This document shows positions 1 through 5,628 of a DNA stretch of 13,376 nt, piece by piece. Under the pieces are notes generated by a model. The model saw only the letters and a program-made list of their open reading frames with translations, was not told the DNA's origin and did no database searches. A program made the position numbers and the translations under genes. Where the stretch lies: NCBI GenBank assembly GCA_012521525.1, contig JAAYMG010000292.1, positions 1-13,376 on the forward strand. The letters run 5' to 3'. Position 1 is the first letter of the stretch, and the number at the start of each line of letters is the position of its first letter. Source of the stretch: Clostridiales bacterium. GTDB taxonomy: Bacteria; Bacillota; Clostridia; Oscillospirales; JAAYOS01.

Positions 1-19
1 CCGTGTGTTTCATAATCGT

Positions 20-220
20 CAAATTAAAAAAGCGGAGAAAACTCCGGCCGCAACTATAGCTGGCTCAGCTAACAGTTGTTCTCAGCCGCCCGATTGTCGG
101 ACATACTCCACGGAAGTTACCCGCTCCGCCGATGTTCATTGCACGCAATGAATTATCGGCTTTCACGGCAATCTCCCGCTTCATCGCTTTGCGCCCGCAT
201 CACTACCTGCACACAGGCGC
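20..220 (-). ncRNA. Structured 5' leader RNA (riboswitch- or attenuator-like, class unknown)
   Basis: About 200 bases downstream of a strong minus-strand promoter contain no convincing reading frame but several helices. Near the 5' end GCGCC pairs with GGGCGC (within about 190-221). In the middle, GCCGAT and CATTGC pair with GCAATG and ATCGGC, with AATT/AAC forming an internal loop (about 121-153). Later, CAACT plus AGCT pair with AGCT plus AGTTG (about 53-82). The leader ends with CGGAG-TTTT-CTCCG (46-33) followed by a run of six T, which fits an intrinsic terminator. An upstream GCGGAG segment could pair with CTCCGC of the terminator as an antiterminator. The regulated gene would begin beyond base 1. 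I compared it by eye with T-box, lysine, cobalamin, TPP, SAM, c-di-GMP, c-di-AMP, M-box, 6S and SRP signatures and found no clear match. The leader interpretation is an inference; the promoter, helices and T-run are visible. Confidence 0.55.
25..46 (-). terminator. Intrinsic terminator-like hairpin at end of the minus-strand leader
   Basis: On the minus strand CGGAG (46-42), a TTTT loop and CTCCG (37-33) form a five-pair GC-rich stem followed by C and six T residues. The stem is short, so termination could be conditional. That would suit a regulated leader upstream of a gene outside the window. Confidence 0.5.
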
Positions 221-226
221 TCGATT

Positions 227-255
227 ATCATATCTCAAAATACCTTTCCTGTCAA
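227..255 (-). promoter_or_regulatory. Minus-strand sigma-A-type promoter
   Basis: Read on the minus strand, a perfect TTGACA -35 box (255-250) is followed after exactly 17 bases by TATGAT (232-227). The predicted transcription start is near 220, and the transcript runs toward the left edge of the window. The surrounding 240-300 region is AT-rich, as expected upstream of a strong promoter. It drives the structured leader described at 20-220. Confidence 0.8.
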
Positions 256-312
256 GATAATTTTTAAAATTTTTTGAATAAATTACATCTCCCGATTTTA
301 TTATTCCATGAA

Positions 313-362
313 AACGATAGAATAAAATGATAATTTCAACTATATTCCATTTTCTTATCGTT
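313..362. repeat. Imperfect AT-rich inverted repeat between divergent promoters
   Basis: AACGATA (313-319) is complementary to TATCGTT (356-362), and the flanking A-rich and T-rich tracts extend the pairing imperfectly inward. It lies between the minus-strand leader promoter (227-255) and the plus-strand promoter of the acyltransferase operon (414-442). It could be a regulator-binding region or simply AT-rich sequence; no function can be assigned. Confidence 0.35.
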
Positions 363-413
363 CCGCCTTACATGCTTCGATATCTTATTTTTTGCTCCGC
401 CGGCATCAAGCGG

Positions 414-442
414 TTGTATTGTCTGATCCTGTCTGATATAAT
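414..442 (+). promoter_or_regulatory. Promoter of the MBOAT-DHHW operon
   Basis: A TTGTAT -35 box (414-419), a 17-base spacer and a perfect TATAAT -10 box (437-442) lie about 50 bases upstream of the acyltransferase start. No terminator is seen between the following two genes, so this probably drives both. Confidence 0.7.
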
Positions 443-495
443 TTCCTATGGCATCTGGGAATTACAATAATATATAAAAAAAAGGATGTTCAGCT

Positions 496-1917
496 ATGGT
501 TTTCTCCAGCCTCTTCTTTCTTTATATTTTCCTGCCGGCCACACTCATTATATATTATATAGCTCCGGGGCTGAGGCTAAAGAATATAGTGCTCACTATC
601 GCCTCTATTATCTTCTACGCCTGGGGCGAGCCGCTGTGGGTGGTCCTCCTGTTCATCAGCGCATGCGTCGACTACACAAACGGCCGAATAATCGGGAAAT
701 ACCGCGGAAGATGGCAGGCAAAGGCATCCTTTATCTGTTCGGTCGTGATCAACCTCTCGTTGCTAGGGAGCTTCAAATACGGAAACTTCATCATTGAAAA
801 CCTGAACGCGCTGCTGGGCACATCTATCCCCTATACCGGACTCACTTTACCGATCGGCATTTCCTTTTATACATTCCAGACGATGTCTTATTCGATAGAT
901 GTTTATAAAGGGGAAGCCAAGGTCCAAAAATCTTTTGCCGACTTCCTTTTATTCGTGTCACTGTTTCCCCAGCTGGTAGCCGGACCGATACTTCGTTACT
1001 CGGAAATCGAAGCGCAGCTCAGCAACAGGCAAACCACTCTCAAAGGTTTTGCTTACGGCGTAACAAGGTTCCTGATTGGACTTGGAAAGAAAGTGTTGCT
1101 TTCAAACTACTCAAGTGCTGTTGTGTCAAAGCTGTTCGAGCAGTCCGGTGCCCTCTCTGAGTTGACGGTATTGCAGTCATGGTTAGGTATGATCATGTAT
1201 GCGTTCCATATATATTTCGACTTTTCAGGCTACTCAGACATGGCTATAGGGCTTGGGTATATGTTCGGCTTCACTTATTCCGAAAACTTTGACCATCCAT
1301 ACATGTCCAAATCCATTACGGAGTTCTGGCGGCGCTGGCATATATCTCTCGGCTCCTTTTTCCGCGACTACGTTTATATACCCCTGGGGGGCAACCGCAG
1401 ATACCAGCTCCGCAACATGCTGATAGTCTGGGCTCTGACCGGTCTGTGGCACGGGGCAAGCTGGAACTTCGTGCTTTGGGGACTTTATTTCTTTGTGTTC
1501 CTTGCGCTTGAGAAATATGTATACGGCAGTTTGCTGAAAAAGCTTCCCGGCATAGTAAGCACAGCGACCACTTTCCTTATAGTCTTGTTCGGATGGGTCC
1601 TGTTCTACTTTACCGACCTTGCGGACGTGGGCCAAATGTTTGCGAACCTCTTCGGAGCTGGCGGTATACCCTTGATCGATACCGAATCCCGGCTACAGCT
1701 AACTAACAACATTTTGCTGCTGGCACTATGTATCATCGGGTCAAGCACGATACCTGCAGAAATCGGAGAGGCTGTATTGCGGAATGCTGAAATGAGGGGG
1801 CTGAAGGGTGCGATATCCTTTGCCTCGCTTGCGGTCACCAATACCGCTTTGCTGGCGTTATGCACTGTATCACTGGTAGGTTCAACACATAATCCTTTCA
1901 TCTATTTCCGCTTCTAA
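496..1917 (+). CDS. MBOAT family O-acyltransferase (AlgI/DltB-like)
   Basis: This 473-residue polytopic membrane protein belongs to the membrane-bound O-acyltransferase family. Members take an acyl group, usually acetyl, from a cytoplasmic donor and pass it across the membrane for O-acylation of an exported glycan or teichoic acid. Visible hallmarks are the central motif FWRRWHISLG with His282, the FRDYVYIPLGGNR segment (289-301), and the conserved GLWHGASWNF motif with the catalytic-type His319. Many hydrophobic helices run through the protein, and its length matches AlgI-type members. AAAGGA at 481-486 lies nine bases before the ATG. The next gene, 29 bases downstream, encodes a DHHW protein, the usual partner in Clostridia, which points to polysaccharide acetylation rather than D-alanylation: no dltA, dltC or dltD is nearby. 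The exact substrate cannot be read from sequence. Confidence 0.92.
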   Translation: MVFSSLFFLYIFLPATLIIYYIAPGLRLKNIVLTIASIIFYAWGEPLWVVLLFISACVDYTNGRIIGKYRGRWQAKASFICSVVINLSLLGSFKYGNFIIENLNALLGTSIPYTGLTLPIGISFYTFQTMSYSIDVYKGEAKVQKSFADFLLFVSLFPQLVAGPILRYSEIEAQLSNRQTTLKGFAYGVTRFLIGLGKKVLLSNYSSAVVSKLFEQSGALSELTVLQSWLGMIMYAFHIYFDFSGYSDMAIGLGYMFGFTYSENFDHPYMSKSITEFWRRWHISLGSFFRDYVYIPLGGNRRYQLRNMLIVWALTGLWHGASWNFVLWGLYFFVFLALEKYVYGSLLKKLPGIVSTATTFLIVLFGWVLFYFTDLADVGQMFANLFGAGGIPLIDTESRLQLTNNILLLALCIIGSSTIPAEIGEAVLRNAEMRGLKGAISFASLAVTNTALLALCTVSLVGSTHNPFIYFRF

Positions 1918-1946
1918 AAGAATACCGCCTTCCGGAGGGATCCAAG

Positions 1947-3494
1947 ATGGAATCTAATAATAGTTTAAATAATGTATATGTCGATAATGAATGTAATAAC
2001 TCGAAGAATGATTTTGGCAGCGGCAAAAAAAGCAGATACATTATTATAATAACTCTGTTTCTAATACCTTTGATCGTCATTGGCGCAATAAGTGTATTTG
2101 ATACCGACGCCACGATATCCCTTAGGGAAAACCGGATGCTGAAAAAGAAACCCGTGTTTTCGGTCGAGGAGCTCTTCTTCGGCGATTATACAATGACATT
2201 TGAGGAGTACTACACTGACACGTTCCCCTTTAGGGACAGCCTGATGGGTGCAAACACCGAACTGAACCGCCTTTATTACTTTACTCTTCCTTCTTCCGGG
2301 GACGGCGTGACCCTTCTTATCCCACAGGACAACGACATAGCGCTGGGCGGAGAAGCTGCACGACCCGACTCCGATACAGGCTTAGATAGTACGGGCCCTT
2401 CGGAGAGCGGTGGTACGAACGATCCGGGCGATGACATAACAGGCAAGGAGCCAACTGAAGATCAGACATTGCCTACACCCTCAAACAGCGGTGAGGATTC
2501 GGATCCGGAGACGGGGGTTAAACCTGATCCAACTGAAGAACCTGAACCATTGCCCGAACTTGAAGCACCCGATAAAGCCGACTTAAGGACCGGCAGCATA
2601 ATCATTGTCGGCGACCGCGCAATGGAAATCGCTGTAGCAGTTCCCGAAATCATGGCAAAGTATGCCGAAACATTGAACCTTTATAAAGAAAAGATGCCTG
2701 ATTCGAGAGTCATCTGCCTTATTACCCCAAACGGCGGAGAGTTTTATTCCCCCGAGGAGTTCCATACCGGAAAACACTCGCAAAAAGACATGATCGAACA
2801 GACTTATTCCCTGATGGATGATTCGATCATAAAAGTGGATGCCTACTCCGAGATCCGCAAGCACATAGACGAATACATTTTCTTCCGAACGGACCATCAC
2901 TGGACACAGCTTGGCGCTTATTATGCTTATGTGGCATTTTGCCAGTCTCTTGATCTGGAACCATATACGCTGGATCAGTTCGAAACGGGCTCTATCGAAG
3001 GTTTTGTCGGAAGCATGTATACTTTTACATCCAACTATCCGCAGTCATCCGTATTGAAAGCCAATCCCGACACTTTGCATTTTTATCGTCCCATACGCGA
3101 ATTTTCGTCAAGGATCTATAAAGATGGCAGGATGGACGAGAGTACGGCATACAATGGCTATGTCATATCAAGCAAAGTCACCAACAAAAACAAGTACCTG
3201 GCATTTATCAGCGGCGACACCCCCCTCATGCGGATCAAGACCGATGTGGGCAACGGCAGGAAGATAATCGTGGTAAAAGAGTCTTACGGAAATGCATTCG
3301 TACCCTTCCTTGTGAACCACTATGAAGAAATCTACGTTGTAGACCCGCGCAAATACTCAGGAGAAGGCACGCCTGACTTTGATCTGCCCAGGTTTGTAGG
3401 TGAACACTCGATCGATGATGTGCTGGTGATCGACTACCCGCTCGTCGTTTCAAGTCAGAGGTATGTTCGTATACTGCGAAATATTGTAAAATAA
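1947..3494 (+). CDS. DHHW family protein, AlgX/AlgJ-like acetylation partner
   Basis: This 515-residue protein has a short cytoplasmic N-terminus, one hydrophobic segment (about 31-51, a signal anchor) and a large extracytoplasmic part. The N-terminal region (about 52-118) has the family-typical pattern with LRENRMLKKKP and an FPFRD element. Residues 131-212 are a low-complexity linker rich in Asp, Glu, Pro, Ser, Thr and Gly. The following domain (about 213-515) resembles the SGNH-like fold of AlgX/AlgJ proteins and contains the namesake Asp316-His317-His318-Trp319 within FFRTDHHWTQLG. A GGAGG at 1934-1938 is spaced eight bases from the ATG. With the upstream MBOAT protein it should form an envelope O-acetylation module, the MBOAT exporting acetyl and this protein acting on the glycan outside. 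The function is inferred from family and pairing; the substrate is unknown. Confidence 0.88.
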   Translation: MESNNSLNNVYVDNECNNSKNDFGSGKKSRYIIIITLFLIPLIVIGAISVFDTDATISLRENRMLKKKPVFSVEELFFGDYTMTFEEYYTDTFPFRDSLMGANTELNRLYYFTLPSSGDGVTLLIPQDNDIALGGEAARPDSDTGLDSTGPSESGGTNDPGDDITGKEPTEDQTLPTPSNSGEDSDPETGVKPDPTEEPEPLPELEAPDKADLRTGSIIIVGDRAMEIAVAVPEIMAKYAETLNLYKEKMPDSRVICLITPNGGEFYSPEEFHTGKHSQKDMIEQTYSLMDDSIIKVDAYSEIRKHIDEYIFFRTDHHWTQLGAYYAYVAFCQSLDLEPYTLDQFETGSIEGFVGSMYTFTSNYPQSSVLKANPDTLHFYRPIREFSSRIYKDGRMDESTAYNGYVISSKVTNKNKYLAFISGDTPLMRIKTDVGNGRKIIVVKESYGNAFVPFLVNHYEEIYVVDPRKYSGEGTPDFDLPRFVGEHSIDDVLVIDYPLVVSSQRYVRILRNIVK

Positions 3495-3511
3495 TTGTAA
3501 AATTCCAATGC

Positions 3512-3540
3512 TTGACATACGGGAAAGAGTCATGTAATAT
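3512..3540 (+). promoter_or_regulatory. Promoter upstream of smpB
   Basis: A perfect TTGACA (3512-3517), a 17-base spacer and TAATAT (3535-3540) lie just after the DHHW gene. The predicted transcript would have a 5' leader of roughly 115 bases before the smpB start. No obvious terminator separates it from the preceding operon, so some read-through is possible. Confidence 0.65.
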
Positions 3541-3665
3541 GTAATATCCGGCAGTCCTGCGGGAAATTCGTTGAGATCGGGCGGCTTTCACTGCCAAAAC
3601 AGATGGCCGTTTGATTTATATCCGATTTGAACGGTTGCCATATATTCATGAAAGGAGAAGCGAAA

Positions 3666-4130
3666 ATGGCCGGAAGCGGAACAAAAACCGTGGCAACGAA
3701 CCGTAAGGCTTTCCACGACTATTATATCACCGAACGCTTTGAGGCCGGCATTGAGCTTTTCGGAACCGAGGTCAAATCGATCCGCCAGGGCGCTGTCAAC
3801 CTCAAGGATTCATACTGCATAGTCAAAGACGGTGAGCTGTTTGTAAGGGGCATGCATATCAGTCCCTATGAAAAAGGGAACATATTCAACCGCGATCCCA
3901 TGCGTGTCCGCAAGCTCCTGATGCACAAGCGTGAGATCATGAGACTTGCAGGCCGCGTTCAGCAGGACGGATTCGCACTGGTCCCCCTGTCGGTCTACTT
4001 AAAGGGTCCGTATGTCAAAGTGGAGATAGCTCTTGTAAAAGGTAAGAAGCTGTACGACAAACGTGATTCGGAAAGAAACCGTGACGCCGCAAGGGAGATC
4101 GACAAAGCCCTGAAAGAACGCAACCGTTAA
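3666..4130 (+). CDS. smpB: SsrA-binding protein SmpB
   Basis: SmpB binds the tRNA-like domain of tmRNA, delivers it to ribosomes stalled on broken messages, and mimics the missing codon-anticodon stem. The 154-residue product has the characteristic opening of the fold (NRKAFHDYYITERFEAGIEL), the GTEVKSIRQG motif, and the basic C-terminal tail (KGKKLYDKRDSERNRDAAR) that inserts into the mRNA channel. Length is normal for the family. An upstream in-frame ATG at 3627 exists, but the start at 3666 is preferred: AAAGGAG at 3651-3657 is eight bases away and MAGSGTKTVATN matches usual SmpB N-termini. Its RNA partner ssrA lies about 840 bases downstream on the same strand, with one gene in between. 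A ribosome binding site for that gene overlaps the smpB stop codon, suggesting coupled translation. Confidence 0.97.
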   Translation: MAGSGTKTVATNRKAFHDYYITERFEAGIELFGTEVKSIRQGAVNLKDSYCIVKDGELFVRGMHISPYEKGNIFNRDPMRVRKLLMHKREIMRLAGRVQQDGFALVPLSVYLKGPYVKVEIALVKGKKLYDKRDSERNRDAAREIDKALKERNR

Positions 4131-4144
4131 GGAGATACCGTCCT

Positions 4145-4888
4145 ATGTCAGTTAGGATCAGAAAATCATCAATGATTTTACTGTTGTTTGTCGTATTTCT
4201 CATTCTTTCCTCATGCAGATCGGCCTCACCGTCCGTCGGAATGATCGGTGGCGCAGACGGTCCTACTTCCATAATCATAGCACCCGGCACAACAACAGTC
4301 CAACCAGAAACTTCCGACAACGGCGAGGAGGAATCCCGGATGAAAAACCCGATAGCTACCATCGAAATGGAAAACGGCGGGAAGATAGTCATTGAACTCT
4401 ATCCCGACAAAGCGGAAAATACCGTAAACAACTTTATCAATCTTGCTAACAGCGGTTTTTATGACGGCTTGACCTTCCACAGGGTCATACCCGGATTCAT
4501 GATCCAGGGCGGAGATCCCCTGGGCAATGGGATGGGAGGCCCAGGTTATACTATCGAAGGCGAATTCGCAAATAACGGTCATACCGAAAACGATATCCTG
4601 CATGAACGTGGAGTCATCTCCATGGCTCGCAAAGGAAATCCGTATAATCCAAAAGCTGCATATAATACCGCGGGATGCCAATTCTTCATAATGGTTGATG
4701 ACGCAGAACATCTTGACGGAGATTACGCAGCTTTCGGAAAAGTGATCGAAGGCATGGATGTTGTGGACGAAATCGTATCGGTCGAGACTGACCAATATGA
4801 CAAACCCCTCGTGCCGCAGCGCATCAAAACGATCACAGTGGAAACATTCGGATTGGAATATCCGGAACCAATTACTATTGCCGAGTAA
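4145..4888 (+). CDS. Cyclophilin-type peptidyl-prolyl isomerase, predicted lipoprotein
   Basis: This 247-residue protein catalyses cis-trans isomerisation of prolyl bonds. The first 24 residues form a lipoprotein signal peptide (basic SVRIRK, a hydrophobic core, then LSSC with Cys24 as the lipid site). Residues 30-46 carry SVGMIGGADGPTSIII, and 47-65 form a short polar linker. The cyclophilin domain spans about 67-235, with the active-site stretch FHRVIPGFMIQGGD (111-124) and FFIMVDDAEHLDGDYAAFG further on. An AAGGAG at 4129-4134, overlapping the smpB stop, serves the first ATG with ten bases spacing. A second in-frame ATG at 4340 (Met66) is preceded by a perfect AGGAGG eight bases upstream, and starts with MKNPIATIEM as cytosolic clostridial cyclophilins typically do. 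A cytoplasmic form may therefore also be made. It is co-directional with smpB and precedes ssrA. Confidence 0.93.
   Translation: MSVRIRKSSMILLLFVVFLILSSCRSASPSVGMIGGADGPTSIIIAPGTTTVQPETSDNGEEESRMKNPIATIEMENGGKIVIELYPDKAENTVNNFINLANSGFYDGLTFHRVIPGFMIQGGDPLGNGMGGPGYTIEGEFANNGHTENDILHERGVISMARKGNPYNPKAAYNTAGCQFFIMVDDAEHLDGDYAAFGKVIEGMDVVDEIVSVETDQYDKPLVPQRIKTITVETFGLEYPEPITIAE
4326..4342 (+). promoter_or_regulatory. Internal ribosome binding site and alternative start in the cyclophilin gene
   Basis: AGGAGG (4326-4331) is followed after eight bases by an in-frame ATG (4340-4342, Met66 of the long form). Initiation here would give a 182-residue cyclophilin without signal peptide or lipobox. The two Glu codons GAG GAG partly explain the motif by chance, so this is suggestive only. 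Confidence 0.45.
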
Positions 4889-4931
4889 CATCGTTTCTGT
4901 TAGAATGTTTATGTCATAAGCAAGAAAAGCA

Positions 4932-4964
4932 TATAATAATATGCACCGCGCACCTTCAGTGCGC
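4932..4964 (+). promoter_or_regulatory. tmRNA promoter -10 box and 5' leader hairpin
   Basis: A perfect TATAAT (4932-4937) lies about 36 bases before the mature tmRNA 5' end. No good -35 box is visible at the proper distance. The short leader contains a six-pair stem, GCGCAC (4948-4953) with GTGCGC (4959-4964), just before the expected RNase P cleavage point at 4973. Confidence 0.55.
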
Positions 4965-4972
4965 ATTCCCAT

Positions 4973-5321
4973 GGGGGCGTACCGGCTTCGACGGGGATGC
5001 TGAGGCGCGACAAGCGGGTCGTGGTGCCCACCACGTTAATAGGGCAACCTTATAAATTAAGCAACAACGATAATCTTGCTTACGCTGCCTAATTAAAGGC
5101 GGCCGTCCACCCCGGAAGGACCACGAGCCGGGCCTGGGCGTGACTTAGTGGTGAACGTGACTGCGCTAAGCTTTGCGCGCAGACATGTATTCATGAAGCT
5201 ACCGAATCCTTGAGCCTGCCGGCAGGCGCTCGGATGAGGGAATGTAAATTACCGGCTGCACCCGGAGAAAGTCGCGAGGACGTGTTTTCGGACGCGGGTT
5301 CGACTCCCGCCGCCTCCACCA
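4973..5321 (+). ncRNA. ssrA: Transfer-messenger RNA (tmRNA)
   Basis: tmRNA acts as both tRNA and mRNA to free stalled ribosomes and tag the unfinished protein for proteolysis. The 5' end GGGGGCG (4973-4979) pairs with CGCCTCC (5311-5317) to form the acceptor stem, and the genome encodes the terminal CCA within ACCA (5318-5321). The conserved GGCTTCGACGGGGATG follows the 5' stem. The T-arm reads GCGGG-TTCGACT-CCCGC near 5294-5310. The tag reading frame is at 5060-5092 and appears to encode SNNDNLAYAA followed by TAA, ending in the usual hydrophobic AA; the resume codon (AGC at 5060) is inferred. The total of about 349 bases is a normal one-piece size. smpB is encoded nearby on the same strand. 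Confidence 0.96.
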
Positions 5322-5329
5322 CAATTTGT

Positions 5330-5360
5330 CCAAAAAGTCCTCATTTTGAGGACTTTTTGG
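5330..5360 (+). terminator. Strong terminator after ssrA
   Basis: A 13-pair perfect stem pairs CCAAAAAGTCCTC (5330-5342) with GAGGACTTTTTGG (5348-5360) around an ATTTT loop, nine bases after the tmRNA CCA end. The A and T tracts sit within the stem, so it could work in both directions. Confidence 0.85.
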
Positions 5361-5412
5361 CGTATAAAGGCATGATTTTGAATGGATTCGTTTTCTATAA
5401 TAAAGAATTTAG

Positions 5413-5444
5413 AACTCCTGGAAGCTACATTGCCTCCAGGAGTT
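5413..5444 (+). repeat. Stem-loop repeat, copy A (terminator-like)
   Basis: AACTCCTGGA (5413-5422) pairs perfectly with TCCAGGAGTT (5435-5444) around the loop AGCTACATTGCC. A near-identical element occurs at 7179-7214, downstream of the AraC gene, in the same orientation. One stem base pair differs between copies by a compensatory change and the loops differ at one base. As it follows the tmRNA terminator, it may be a backup terminator or part of a dispersed repeat family. Confidence 0.7.
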
Positions 5445-5628
5445 TCTTGATTTAGTTAGAGTGCTTTTTTATGATTAAATTACCAGATACAGACTGTCTG
5501 CTCAATAATGTGCAAAATCGGCATTATTTATTTAATAAGATATAAATAGTGTCCCAGACAAAACATCGTATTATAAAACATGACTTTTGAATGCAAATAA
5601 TGTATATTACTGATTAAGGGGGGATGGT
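5445..5628. other. Intergenic leader region of the AraC gene
   Basis: This AT-rich stretch holds an 11-base palindrome CAGACTGTCTG (5490-5500) and several TATAAA or TATATT-like boxes, but no promoter with both boxes at proper spacing. The palindrome could be an operator; there is no direct evidence. The last bases hold the strong ribosome binding site AAGGGGGG for the next gene. Confidence 0.3.

Noticed and set aside
20..220. T-box, lysine, cobalamin or c-di-AMP riboswitch as identity of the minus-strand leader
   Set aside because: The class-defining conserved strings (such as the T-box TGG bulge sequence with its ACCGCG context, the lysine junction or the B12 box) were not found by eye, so no class is claimed.
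5210..5455. 81-codon open frame running through the tmRNA 3' part and its terminator
   Set aside because: It overlaps a functional RNA and a terminator, and has no coding character.
5453..5460. TAGTTAGA, a half-site matching the feo operators, upstream of the AraC gene
   Set aside because: No matching TCTAACT arm follows, so it is not a palindromic operator.
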